The notes under the pieces were generated by a model that was not told the origin of the DNA, ran no database searches, and saw only the letters and a list, made by a program, of their open reading frames with translations. Below, piece by piece: positions 30,993 through 40,612 of a DNA stretch of 45,720 nt (position 1 is its first letter; each line of letters starts with the position of its first letter). Source of the stretch: JAMLGJ01 sp047972145 (GTDB lineage: Bacteria > Actinomycetota > Acidimicrobiia > Acidimicrobiales > Microtrichaceae); assembly GCA_047972145.1 (NCBI GenBank), contig JBKEAI010000125.1:1-45720 (forward strand), in the 5' to 3' direction. Position numbers and translations under genes: made by a program.

Positions 30993-32560
30993 CAGCCCTC
31001 CTGCGAATCGTCAGCGAGCGGGTAGGGCGAATCGACCGATTCGGGAAGCTCGGCGGTGCGCTCCGCGGCGATCGCCGGCCAGGGCACCTGCCATTCGAGG
31101 GTCATTCCACCGGCGTCGCGGTCCGACGCGCCCTCACGCGCGGTCCGCGACGAGTTGAACGCGGCGGCTATCGCACCGAGCAAGCCCATGCCCATCAGCA
31201 GAGCGCCGGTCGCTTGGAACACGCCCAGGGCCTGGTCGCCGTCCACGTCGTTGGCGATCAGGAAGATCCAGACCGCGAGCGCCACCGAGAAGACCACCCC
31301 GCCCACGAACACCAGCACCGCGGCTCCGTTGGCGCTCGACGTGGGAGCGGGCGAACCCCACAGCTGGGGCGACCACACCACCAGTCCGACGAGCAGTGCA
31401 GCGAGTGCTGCGGTCACCACGAAGGCCGACTGCGCTCCTCCGAGGGCCGCCGGTTCGAAGTCGAACAGGGTGCCTTTGCCTGCTGTGTCGAGAGCCATCA
31501 GCACACCCACGAGGATCGCACCGAGCAGGGCGAGCAGCCCAAGGAACGATCCGAGCAATGCAGGTGAGGCCTTCGGGGACCCGTAGCGCAACGTCTCCGC
31601 CAGACCGCCCAGCAGACCCAGCACCGGCAGCGCCGCACCCAGGGCCCACAGGGCCCACACGAAGGTGTTCAGCGACTCCGGTCCCTGCGCCCATGCACCG
31701 AAGGACAGCACGCCGAACAACGCAATGAGCGCCTGGAACATCCCGTAGTTGCGCAACCGGCGACCAGTGGTTCGGGCAACCGCGTCGCCGGCGATCCCCA
31801 GTAGTGGGATCGCGACCATGTAGACCGCCGGCCCACGCAACAGCCACGACAACCCGTCGGTGAAGTTCTCCGCCAATCCACCTGCAGAATCGTTGGCAAC
31901 CTGGCCCATCAGGGAGTGCGCAAGGGCGGCGCCGATGGTGAGGATCCACACCGAGGCCGCCACCAGCATCGACCATGCGAACAGCGGGACCCGGGCGAGG
32001 GTCATCCCTGCGGGTCGGTGAGTGAGAACCGTGGTGGCCACGCAGATCGACCCGAGTGCGATCGCAGCCATCATCGCAGCGAACGAGAGGTTGCCGAGCA
32101 CCGAAGCGTCGTAGTCGCCGCCGCCCAATCCGCCGTCGATCGCGATCGACACGATGAAGATCACAGCGCTGACGAGCCAGGTCCAAAGCGACAGGGACGC
32201 CGCCCTTGCGAACGCGATCGAGGGAGCCCCGACCTGGAGGGGCACGATGACCATCGCCAGCCCCAGCAGAGCGGGTGCGACGCCCATGAACAGCAATGCG
32301 ACCGCGCTGGACTGGTCGACCATGGTGAGCGAGGACCCGAAGATCCCGTTGTCGGCCACCAGGTCTATGCCCACCAGCACCCGTACGACGAGTGCCGCCA
32401 CCAGGGCGCACAGAGCGAAGCCGATGTAGAGGCGACCCAGGGTGGTGTGATCCGCTGTTCCCACGAGAACTTCGAGTTCTCCGGGGGTGCTGCGGGTCGA
32501 ATCGGCAACCGATGCGCCGGCTGCGACCGGCTCCGGGAGTGTCGTGTCGGTTACTGCCAT
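30992..32560 (-). CDS. Subunit I-like protein lacking all heme and copper ligands
   Basis: 522 residues with about 12 membrane helices. It aligns end-to-end with the canonical subunit I in this operon: DHTTLGRLYIGF with DHKKIGIMYGVA, MVIVPLQVGAPSIAFARAAS with the NYLIPLQIGARDVAF region, PAVYMVAIPLLGIAGDAV with PEVYIMILPSFGI, and TLEWQVPWPAIA with SLEWMIPSPAPE. However, the protein has only three His (38, 181, 215), none at ligand sites. The first heme ligand is Ser, the CuB His before VY is Gly, HH is QG, and HFH is in a His-free AQSAF stretch. It cannot bind the usual cofactors. It is intact and first in the operon, so a structural or regulatory role is likely. Confidence 0.82.
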   Translation of the reverse strand: MAVTDTTLPEPVAAGASVADSTRSTPGELEVLVGTADHTTLGRLYIGFALCALVAALVVRVLVGIDLVADNGIFGSSLTMVDQSSAVALLFMGVAPALLGLAMVIVPLQVGAPSIAFARAASLSLWTWLVSAVIFIVSIAIDGGLGGGDYDASVLGNLSFAAMMAAIALGSICVATTVLTHRPAGMTLARVPLFAWSMLVAASVWILTIGAALAHSLMGQVANDSAGGLAENFTDGLSWLLRGPAVYMVAIPLLGIAGDAVARTTGRRLRNYGMFQALIALFGVLSFGAWAQGPESLNTFVWALWALGAALPVLGLLGGLAETLRYGSPKASPALLGSFLGLLALLGAILVGVLMALDTAGKGTLFDFEPAALGGAQSAFVVTAALAALLVGLVVWSPQLWGSPAPTSSANGAAVLVFVGGVVFSVALAVWIFLIANDVDGDQALGVFQATGALLMGMGLLGAIAAAFNSSRTAREGASDRDAGGMTLEWQVPWPAIAAERTAELPESVDSPYPLADDSQEG

Positions 32561-32646
32561 CCTCTAGCCCTCGTTCCGATGGGGTGGGACGGGCCCACCC
32601 ACCGCAGGTTCGTTCGCCACACGGGGGCCGCCCGCCGTGCGTTGCG

Positions 32647-32676
32647 ACACTACCGCGGTGCCACACATCCTTTGAA
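32647..32676 (-). promoter_or_regulatory. Candidate promoter of the cox operon
   Basis: On the minus strand TTCAAA (plus 32671-32676) and TAGTGT (plus 32647-32652) are 18 bp apart, about 85 bp upstream of the first cox gene and downstream of ctaB. Confidence 0.4.
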
Positions 32677-32718
32677 AAACGTCAGGGTCCGCCGTGACCC
32701 GGGCCTCCGGTGGTCGTC

Positions 32719-33624
32719 TCACAGCCCGAATCGCACCAGTACATCTACGGCCATCGCAACGAACAGTACCGTCAGATAGGTGATCGAGAAGTGGAACAGC
32801 TTCATGGCGTTCGAGGGACTCGGGGACCGACGGACACCCCAGGTGAGAACACCGAAGGCCACACCGGAGGCGACCGCACCCACCCAGTAGATCAGACCCA
32901 TCGACTCGGTGAACCCGAACAGCACCGAACAGGCGACGAGTGCCAGGGTGTGGAGGAACATCTGGTCGGTGGTGGTCCTCATCGATGACACCGACGGGAG
33001 CATCGGCACATCCACCGAGGAGTAGTCGTCGCGGTACCGGATTGCGAGCGCCCAGAAGTGCGGCGGGGTCCAGAAGAACACGACACCGAAGAGCGCCCAC
33101 GCCGAGATCGACAGCCCGTCGGTGACCGCCGCCCACCCGATCAGCACCGGAACCGCACCGGCCGCACCGCCGATGACGATGTTCTGGGTCGAGCTCCTCT
33201 TGAGCCACAGGGTGTAGACGAACACGTAGTAGAGGCATCCCGACAGCGCCAGCACCGCTGAGAGCGGGTTGACGAGCACCCACAGCCACACGAACGACAC
33301 GACCTCGATCGAGATCGCGAACACCAGAGCGGCGTTGGGGGTCACCGCTCCGGTCACCAACGGCCGACCCTTGGTTCGTTCCATAACCGCGTCGATGTCG
33401 CGGTCGACCCACATGTTCACAGCGTTGGCCCCACCCGCGGAGAGCGTGCCACCGATCACCGTGGCGAGGATCAACCACACCGACGGCATCCCCTGGGCCG
33501 CCACGACCATCACCGGAACCGTGGTGATCAGGAGCAGCTCGATGATCCGCGGCTTGGTCAGCGCCACGTACGCACCCACGGTCGAGGTGACCGAAGCTCG
33601 AATCGGAACCACAGGAGCAGCCAT
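32719..33624 (-). CDS. ctaB: Protoheme IX farnesyltransferase (heme O synthase)
   Basis: 301 residues, nine membrane helices. The UbiA-type prenyl-diphosphate motif is NMWVDRDIDAVMERT (N70, D74, D78), and the second polar loop is YRDDYSSVDVPMLP. ALTKPRIIELLLITTVP is the usual N-terminal helix. It adds a farnesyl group to heme B to make heme O for the oxidase. ATG 33624 fits the family start; the ORF is open further upstream. It runs in the same direction as the cox genes and is divergent from ctaA, which completes heme A. Confidence 0.96.
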   Translation of the reverse strand: MAAPVVPIRASVTSTVGAYVALTKPRIIELLLITTVPVMVVAAQGMPSVWLILATVIGGTLSAGGANAVNMWVDRDIDAVMERTKGRPLVTGAVTPNAALVFAISIEVVSFVWLWVLVNPLSAVLALSGCLYYVFVYTLWLKRSSTQNIVIGGAAGAVPVLIGWAAVTDGLSISAWALFGVVFFWTPPHFWALAIRYRDDYSSVDVPMLPSVSSMRTTTDQMFLHTLALVACSVLFGFTESMGLIYWVGAVASGVAFGVLTWGVRRSPSPSNAMKLFHFSITYLTVLFVAMAVDVLVRFGL

Positions 33625-33713
33625 GACGTCCACGACGGTACGACGTTGACCCCCGTGATTGCCAGACGACTTCAGCCGGTGCGACGACTGCAACCGGAGC
33701 GGCCCTCACGTCC

Positions 33714-33719
33714 TAGCCT
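33714..33719 (+). promoter_or_regulatory. Leaderless -10 box of ctaA
   Basis: TAGCCT lies exactly 6 nt before ATG 33726. Confidence 0.5.
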
Positions 33720-33725
33720 CTGGGC

Positions 33726-34841
33726 ATGTCCGATGGCTGGCGAATCGACCTGCGGACCTACCGTCGTGTGGTCGTCGTCGCGCTCTTCCTGCTGTGCGCG
33801 ATCGTGGTGACCGGGGCGGCGGTCCGCCTCACCGGGTCGGGCCTCGGATGCTCGCGTTGGCCCAACTGCGAACCGGGGGAGTTCATAGAGATCGGCGACC
33901 CCAACCAGGCGATCGAGCAACTCAACAGGATGTTCACCGGAGCCGTCTCGATCGGGGTCGCCGCTGCGGTGCTCGGAGCCACCCGGCTGCGTCGACGGCG
34001 CAGGGACCTGGTGTGGCTCTCGTGGGGCCTGGTAGCCGGTGTGGTCGGCCAGATCGTCCTCGGAGGAATCACCGTGCTGGTCGACCTTCATCCCGTGGCC
34101 GTCGCCGGGCACTTCCTGCTCTCGATGATCCTGGTGTCCACCGGAACGGTCCTGTTGTGGCGCAGCGGAATCGAGGATCCACCGGCGGGTCGCGTCGGCG
34201 AGCGCAGCGGGGAGGGGCTCGTGCTCCCGAACCCGCTCCCGACCCTGTCGTGGTTGATGGTCGCGACCGCCACGTCGGTGCTCGCAGTCACCGGGCCACT
34301 GGTCACCGGATCCGGCCCCCATGCAGGTGACCTCGACGCGCCGCGCTTCGGGCTCGCCATCAGCGACGCGGCGAGGATCCACAGCTTCAGCGCCTGGCTG
34401 TTCTGCGCGATGGTGATCGCAGTCGGAGTGACGATCGCACGCAACACCGCTTCGGCGGCCCCAGGCGGGCACCGAACAGCCACCGGGAGACGAACGGCAG
34501 CCAGTAGGCAGATGAGGGCTGTGACGGTGCTGCTGGTGGTCGTCATCGCACAGGGGGCCATCGGATACCTCCAGTACGCGCGGGGGATCCCCGCGGGGCT
34601 GGTCCTCGGCCACATCGTCGGTGCGACCTGCATCGCCATCGCGACGACATGGCTCCAGTGCGAGATCCTCTGGGGACACCTACGAGTCGGCAGGGGTTCT
34701 GCCGGTGACTCCGGGAACGACCCACACGGAGGCTCTCGGACCGCAACCTCGCGTGAAGGAGCCTCCCCGCACGGGGTCTCCAGCGAAGGGGCCGCCCGGC
34801 CCGCGGCCGCTCCACCAGACCCCGATAGGGTCGCCTCGTGA
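33726..34841 (+). CDS. ctaA: Heme A synthase (CtaA/COX15)
   Basis: 371 residues with about eight membrane helices in two repeats. A Cys pair lies in GLGCSRWPNCEPG (C42, C48). Heme-ligand His are in VAGHFLLSM, ARIHSFSAW and VLGHIVGA. The first site reads EQLNR (E64, N67) where Bacillus CtaA has EXXHR; actinobacterial enzymes also have Asn there. It oxidises the C8 methyl of heme O to formyl. The last ~50 residues are a disordered hydrophilic tail. A TAnnnT box 6 nt upstream indicates leaderless mRNA. The stop overlaps clpS by 4 bp (GTGA). Confidence 0.94.
   Translation: MSDGWRIDLRTYRRVVVVALFLLCAIVVTGAAVRLTGSGLGCSRWPNCEPGEFIEIGDPNQAIEQLNRMFTGAVSIGVAAAVLGATRLRRRRRDLVWLSWGLVAGVVGQIVLGGITVLVDLHPVAVAGHFLLSMILVSTGTVLLWRSGIEDPPAGRVGERSGEGLVLPNPLPTLSWLMVATATSVLAVTGPLVTGSGPHAGDLDAPRFGLAISDAARIHSFSAWLFCAMVIAVGVTIARNTASAAPGGHRTATGRRTAASRQMRAVTVLLVVVIAQGAIGYLQYARGIPAGLVLGHIVGATCIAIATTWLQCEILWGHLRVGRGSAGDSGNDPHGGSRTATSREGASPHGVSSEGAARPAAAPPDPDRVAS
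34826..34831 (+). promoter_or_regulatory. Leaderless -10 box of clpS inside ctaA
   Basis: TAGGGT lies exactly 6 nt before GTG 34838, within the ctaA coding end; clpS can thus be made independently of ctaA. Confidence 0.45.
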
Positions 34842-35128
34842 GCACCACGGCACCGTCACAGGTGTTGGAACCCGACACGGGGATCTCCGAGGGCATCGAC
34901 ACCCCGTGGGTCGTGATCGTGTGGAACGACCCGATCAACCTGATGAGCTACGTGGCGTTCGTGCTCCGCAAGCTGTTCGGGCACTCCAAGGAGAAGGCCC
35001 AGAAGTTGATGATGCAGGTGCACACCGAAGGCAAGGCCGTGGTCTCCAGCGGCACGCGTTCCGAAGCCGAGCGCGACGTGTTCCGCCTACACGAACACGG
35101 CCTCTGGGCGACGATGCAGCAGGACTGA
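34838..35128 (+). CDS. clpS: ClpS, N-end-rule adaptor of ClpAP/ClpCP
   Basis: 96 residues. The N-degron-binding core shows VVIVWNDPINLMSYVAFVLR (Asn and Asp at the pocket), the HSKEKAQKLMMQVHTEGKAVV helix region and the C-terminal strand. It brings substrates with destabilising N-terminal residues to the Clp protease. GTG 34838 overlaps the ctaA stop; a TAGGGT box is also 6 nt upstream. A DUF2017 gene follows in the order typical of actinobacteria. Confidence 0.95.
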   Translation: MSTTAPSQVLEPDTGISEGIDTPWVVIVWNDPINLMSYVAFVLRKLFGHSKEKAQKLMMQVHTEGKAVVSSGTRSEAERDVFRLHEHGLWATMQQD

Positions 35129-35139
35129 GCGGGATAGAC

Positions 35140-35592
35140 GTGGCGAGACCCATCAGACGAGAGGGCGACGGGTTCGTGGTCGAGGTCGCCGAGGGGACGA
35201 TCTCGCTGGTCGAGCAGTTGTGCGACGAACTGGAGTCGCTGCTGGAGACCGACAGCCCGCTGCTCGAGCGGCTGTTCCCTCCCCCCTATGGCGACGACAC
35301 CGAACGCAACGAGGGCTACGCGGTGCTCGCGGGACCCGAACTGATCGAAAGCAGGCTCAGAGCCCTGGCGACGGTCCGCGAGGTGCTGCGTGCCGAACTG
35401 GTGAGCGAGGACCAACTGCTCGCGTGGATGCGCTCGCTCAACGACATGCGCTTGGTGCTCGGCACCATGATCGGCATCACCGACGACGACGACTCACCAC
35501 CCACGGGAGCCGAGGGACAGGCGTTCGCCGTGTACGAGTTCCTCGGAGTGATGCTCGAGTACACCGTGGCAGCGCTGACCGACGAGCTCTGA
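35140..35592 (+). CDS. DUF2017 family protein
   Basis: 150 residues, mostly helical, acidic. It contains ERLFPPPYGDD and DQLLAWMRSLNDMRLVLGT, the DUF2017 hallmarks. This family almost always follows clpS in actinobacteria, and here the gap is 11 bp, so the two share a transcript. Biochemical function is not established; a link to Clp-dependent proteolysis is inferred from position. GTG 35140 begins the conserved start; the longer open frame is the clpS shadow. Confidence 0.85.
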   Translation: MARPIRREGDGFVVEVAEGTISLVEQLCDELESLLETDSPLLERLFPPPYGDDTERNEGYAVLAGPELIESRLRALATVREVLRAELVSEDQLLAWMRSLNDMRLVLGTMIGITDDDDSPPTGAEGQAFAVYEFLGVMLEYTVAALTDEL

Positions 35593-35644
35593 AGAGGCGA
35601 GTGGACCAACCGGGCGGGCTCTCATCTGCGGAGCTATTCGGTCT

Positions 35645-35673
35645 TTGGCGGGCGGCCCGCCTGCTGCTATGTT
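35645..35673 (+). promoter_or_regulatory. Promoter of the tRNA cluster
   Basis: TTGGCG (35645-35650), 17-bp spacer, TATGTT (35668-35673), about 23 bp before tRNA-Glu. The spacer holds a short GC palindrome, GGCGGGC-GG-CCCGCC type. Confidence 0.55.
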
Positions 35674-35696
35674 GACCCGGCTCCCAAAGGGTGTGA

Positions 35697-35769
35697 GCCC
35701 CCATCGTCCAGCGGCCCAGGACGCCGCCCTTTCAAGGCGGTAACACGGGTTCGAATCCCGTTGGGGGTG
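35697..35769 (+). tRNA. tRNA-Glu (TTC)
   Basis: Acceptor stem GCCCCCA/TGGGGGT, anticodon loop CTTTCAA (TTC) on a CCGCC/GGCGG stem, T loop TTCGAAT, discriminator G; 73 nt. First gene of a three-tRNA cluster. Confidence 0.95.
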
Positions 35770-35795
35770 CGTTTCGTCCACTGGGCGACACGGAT

Positions 35796-35870
35796 GGTCC
35801 CGTGGTGCAGTTTGGAGTGCACGCTGGCCTGTCAAGCCAGAGGTCGCGGGTTCAAATCCCGTCGGGACCG
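35796..35870 (+). tRNA. tRNA-Asp (GTC)
   Basis: Acceptor stem GGTCCCG/CGGGACC, anticodon loop CTGTCAA (GTC), T loop TTCAAAT, discriminator G; 75 nt. tRNA-Asp GUC is the substrate of GluQ, which is encoded at 44.6-45.5 kb. Confidence 0.95.
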
Positions 35871-35929
35871 CTACCGGGCTCCGGCCCGGACATAGATCTG
35901 TGAGGTCACGCACGTGGCCGACCAGACCC

Positions 35930-36002
35930 GGTCGGGTAGCTCAGTTGGCAGAGCGATCGCCTGAAAAGCGATAGGTCACCGGATCGACGCCGGTCCCGAC
36001 CA
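35930..36002 (+). tRNA. tRNA-Phe (GAA), atypical T loop
   Basis: Acceptor GGTCGGG/CCCGACC, D arm GCTC/GAGC, anticodon stem ATCGC/GCGAT with loop CTGAAAA (GAA). The T arm is ACCGG-ATCGACG-CCGGT: position 54 is A instead of the near-universal T. All stems pair fully. Discriminator A. Last of the cluster. Confidence 0.93.
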
Positions 36003-36086
36003 CCGTTTCGAGATCCGCGTGGGACCTCTTACACTGTGGGCGCGCGGGGGGTCCGCGACCATGCCAGGGCGGAGGGCAGAACGACA

Positions 36087-37298
36087 GTGCGAAACGTCGG
36101 CACTCCGTCGCACTTCACGAGCGTCGCCCCGAAGCTCGGCCACCAACCCGCCCTCGATGGTATGCGCGGGTACGGGATCGTGGCCGTTCTGTTCGCCCAC
36201 GCGGCCTACAGCACCTTCTCGAGCTTCGCCGCTGTGGTCGACATGTTCTTCGTGATCAGCGGGTTCCTCATCACCACCCTGTTGTTGGAAGAGGATCGCC
36301 GCTCGGGTTCGATCAGCCTGCGCAACTTCTACACCCGCAGGGCGCTGCGGCTGCTGCCGATGCTCTACATCGTCATCGGCGCGACGGTGGTACTCATCTG
36401 GATCGCGGTGCAGATCCACGGCAGTGGGGCCGAGGCCGCCGTGCCCGAGGACACCACCTACGGCGGGCTCTGGGAGATGACCAAGAGCGACGCGATCGCA
36501 GGGAGCCTGTACATCTACCACGTGGTTCATCCGGTGGGCATCGAGATCCTCGGCAACGGATCCCCCGAAGCGAGGCCGCTCATCCAACTCTGGAGCCTCT
36601 CGGTGGAGGAGCACTACTACGTGTTCGGTGTGCTGATCACCCTCTTCGCCGTGCACAAGCGCCTCGTGACCCAACTGATGGTGCTGTTCGGGGGTGCCTA
36701 CATCGCGATCTCACTCGGTCGGCTGTTCGGGCACCTGGGGCCGCGGCTGGCCTGGTACCAGCGGCCAGACGCGATCCTGCTGGGAGTCGTGCTCGCGTTC
36801 TGGAACGCGAAGAAGCCCGGCGAGTTCAGCGATCGGGCCAAGCGGATCCTGGGCTACTGCGGCGTTGCCGCGACCGCGGTGTTCCTAGGCACGGTGTTCG
36901 TCGGGACGGCCTTCGCGAAGCCCCTGGGCATCTACGTGCCGTTCGCTCCCGGGGAGGGTAGGACCCTCGACGACGGGCTCTACTGGGGGGAGTTCGGCTT
37001 CACGTTGTGCAGCCTTGCAACCGCCGTCGCGGTGTTGGCTCTCGTGCGTGCGCCGGGACACTGGTTGGGGCGTGTGCTCGCGTGGAAGCCCGCCGTGGTC
37101 CTGGGGGTCCGCAGCTACGCCATCTACCTGATACACGTGCCGCTGTTCTTCGTGATGATCAACACGTTCCCCGACCAGGCGGCGCTCGTAGCGATCGCAT
37201 ACCTGCCGATGCTGGCCCTCACCACCGAGCTCGGCCACCGCTACGTGGAGCGCCCCCTGATGAAGGTGAAGCGACGCGCCGCCACCCCCGCACGCTGA
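36087..37298 (+). CDS. Acyltransferase-3 (OafA/YrhL) family membrane protein
   Basis: 403 residues with ten or so membrane helices. The family catalytic segment is LDGMRGYGIVAVLFAHA (H38), followed by DMFFVISGFLITTLLLEE and RRALRLLPMLYIVI; RPLIQLWSLSVEEHYYVF is the second core motif. Such enzymes O-acylate polysaccharide, peptidoglycan or lipid-linked sugars outside the membrane. GTG 36087 follows GGAGGG by 10 nt; GTG 36036 is too close to a likely -10 (TACACT, 36030-36035). The gene converges on an AftB-like glycosyltransferase, suggesting a cell-envelope region. The acceptor is unknown. Confidence 0.87.
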   Translation: MRNVGTPSHFTSVAPKLGHQPALDGMRGYGIVAVLFAHAAYSTFSSFAAVVDMFFVISGFLITTLLLEEDRRSGSISLRNFYTRRALRLLPMLYIVIGATVVLIWIAVQIHGSGAEAAVPEDTTYGGLWEMTKSDAIAGSLYIYHVVHPVGIEILGNGSPEARPLIQLWSLSVEEHYYVFGVLITLFAVHKRLVTQLMVLFGGAYIAISLGRLFGHLGPRLAWYQRPDAILLGVVLAFWNAKKPGEFSDRAKRILGYCGVAATAVFLGTVFVGTAFAKPLGIYVPFAPGEGRTLDDGLYWGEFGFTLCSLATAVAVLALVRAPGHWLGRVLAWKPAVVLGVRSYAIYLIHVPLFFVMINTFPDQAALVAIAYLPMLALTTELGHRYVERPLMKVKRRAATPAR

Positions 37299-37311
37299 GC
37301 ACGCCCGGGGG

Positions 37312-39150
37312 TCACAGGTCGGGGCAGGTGCGGGTGGCGACCACACGGCCCAGCCAACCGACGAGGTCCTCCGAGCGGCACTCGTCGATGATGGGTTTGA
37401 CCATCCAGCCATTGGTCTCGATCGCCTCGTCCACCTTGTCGTTGCCCCCGAAGTACAGCGTCGGCCACACCACCTGGGGGCCACCGGGGCGCCGACGCGC
37501 CGGGATCTCGACCACGACCGCGGAGTCGGGGAGGTCGTTGAGGTCCGCCACCGGATAGCCGGCGACGAGCTGGCTCAGCCGGTAGCCGTCGAAACGCTCG
37601 GGGTCCGATATCGGTGACGGTTGGCCCACCACCAGGTCGACTCCCCGCTCCACGAGATACTCCGGGGTGGCCATCTTGATGTGCCCCGGGTAGTACATCT
37701 GTGCCTCCTCACCGGAGCGGGCCACCTCCGCGTCGGCGAGGCCGAGCATGTCGACGGTCTCGAGGTCCGAGTAGTACGAGATCACGCCCAGGGGAGCCAC
37801 CGCTATCGTCGGCTGGCCCTCGACATCGGGGCCCCCGGGGAACTGCTCCTCGAGCAGGGTTCCCAGGCCGTACCAGGTGGTCGGAGCGTCGGTCGGCCAG
37901 TGGGTGATGTCCTTGAACGACAGCACCGGTATCCCGATCGGCGGCTTTATCAACTGGTGAGCGAGCGAGAACACCAAGAGGACCGCCACGAGGAGTGCCT
38001 GGGTGCGCAGGTTGACGAAGCGGTCGACCAGCCATGCCGCGAGCATCGCCAGCAGGGGCGTGATCACGACCATGAAGCGGTACTCCATGAAGTCCGCCCC
38101 GACGTAGCACACGTACACGAGCCACACCGGCACGACCGCGAACGCCGCGGCCATACCCTCCACCGCGAAGAACGACCGGCCGTGCCGACGCAGCCGGCCG
38201 ATCAGCAGGAAGGCCCCGTAGGAGATGAAGTAGGCAACCACGTACATGAGGCCGTAGAGGACCTGTTGGAGCGGTTGGCCCGAGGACTTGGCGAGGAACG
38301 TGTTGGGCAGCAGCTCGCCGTAGTAGTCGAGCTTCCACACCAGCCACGGCACGACCAGCAGCGCTGCGGGCAGGGCACTGATCCCGAGCGTGCGCAGCAC
38401 GGGGGTCCAGTTGACCGGGCCGCGATCCGCGCCCCGGCGGACGATGCCGCTCTGGCGGGCGACGGTCCCCAGGTACACGGCGACGAGGAAAACCGTGGAG
38501 TCCAAGCGGGTGAGGATCGCGAGTCCTGCGAGCACACCGCCCACCACCAGTCGCCATGGGTGCGGCACGACCCGCTCGATGAGTCCCGGCAACAGTGCCC
38601 AGAGCACCCCCATCAGGCACAGGGTCTGCATCATCGTCTCGAGCCCGCCGGTGGCATACCCGATGAAGGTCATGTTGGCCACCAGCACAAGGCCGACCAG
38701 CAGCGTGAATCCCCGTGAATCGAACAGCTCGCGGCAGATCGCCAGCACCACCAAGACGACCCCGACCATCATCGCGATGCTCAGCAACCAGCTGAACACC
38801 GGGGTGCTCCAGCCGAAGTACTCCGGGATCGCATGGATCACGGTCCACAGGAAGTTCGTGTACCCCTCGACCCGTTCACCGGGGTTGAACACGAGGCCCT
38901 CACCGTTGGCGAGGGTCCTCGCGTAGCGGTAGGTGATGAACGCGTCGTCCTGTGTGAACCGGAAGATCCAGGCCGCGGCGACCGAGGCCACGACCAGGGC
39001 GGTAACCGCCAACCGCTCCCGGCCGGCGGTGACCCGTTCGAGCCAATCCGACACCAGAACCTCGCGGGGCTCTCCCCGGGTGCCGCTCGGCCGCTCGCGG
39101 GACACGTCGGCCGCGACCCCATCGTCCCCCACCGCCCCCTGGCCTGTCAT
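37312..39150 (-). CDS. AftB-like GT-C arabinofuranosyltransferase family protein
   Basis: 612 residues with about ten to eleven membrane helices and a C-terminal soluble domain (from ~390). The GT-C catalytic loop is FTQDDAFITYRYARTLANGE (D68, D69), followed by FNPGERVEGYTNFLWTV, closely matching the mycobacterial AftB start. Family members use decaprenyl-phosphoryl arabinose (or another polyprenyl-P-sugar) outside the membrane. The C-terminal domain contains IAVAPLGVISYYSDLETVDM and DMLGLADAEVA, also an AftB-like trait. ATG 39150 is 13 bp after malic enzyme, so probably cotranscribed. Whether this lineage makes arabinan is unknown, so the exact sugar is left open. Confidence 0.75.
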   Translation of the reverse strand: MTGQGAVGDDGVAADVSRERPSGTRGEPREVLVSDWLERVTAGRERLAVTALVVASVAAAWIFRFTQDDAFITYRYARTLANGEGLVFNPGERVEGYTNFLWTVIHAIPEYFGWSTPVFSWLLSIAMMVGVVLVVLAICRELFDSRGFTLLVGLVLVANMTFIGYATGGLETMMQTLCLMGVLWALLPGLIERVVPHPWRLVVGGVLAGLAILTRLDSTVFLVAVYLGTVARQSGIVRRGADRGPVNWTPVLRTLGISALPAALLVVPWLVWKLDYYGELLPNTFLAKSSGQPLQQVLYGLMYVVAYFISYGAFLLIGRLRRHGRSFFAVEGMAAAFAVVPVWLVYVCYVGADFMEYRFMVVITPLLAMLAAWLVDRFVNLRTQALLVAVLLVFSLAHQLIKPPIGIPVLSFKDITHWPTDAPTTWYGLGTLLEEQFPGGPDVEGQPTIAVAPLGVISYYSDLETVDMLGLADAEVARSGEEAQMYYPGHIKMATPEYLVERGVDLVVGQPSPISDPERFDGYRLSQLVAGYPVADLNDLPDSAVVVEIPARRRPGGPQVVWPTLYFGGNDKVDEAIETNGWMVKPIIDECRSEDLVGWLGRVVATRTCPDL

Positions 39151-39163
39151 GGTCCCGCCGGGC

Positions 39164-40564
<1,401 letters not shown>

Positions 40565-40612
40565 GGCAGCGAGATTACCCGCGCACCCCCTCTGCTCCGG
40601 AACCAGGCCCCT

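Noticed and set aside
30992..32560. Annotation as a decayed cox1 pseudogene
   Set aside because: The frame is intact over 522 codons, coupled to the next gene by TGATG and keeps non-ligand motifs, which suggests selection.
36036..36086. GTG 36036 as the acyltransferase start
   Set aside because: It directly abuts the likely -10 box TACACT, so transcription would begin downstream of it; GTG 36087 has GGAGGG upstream.
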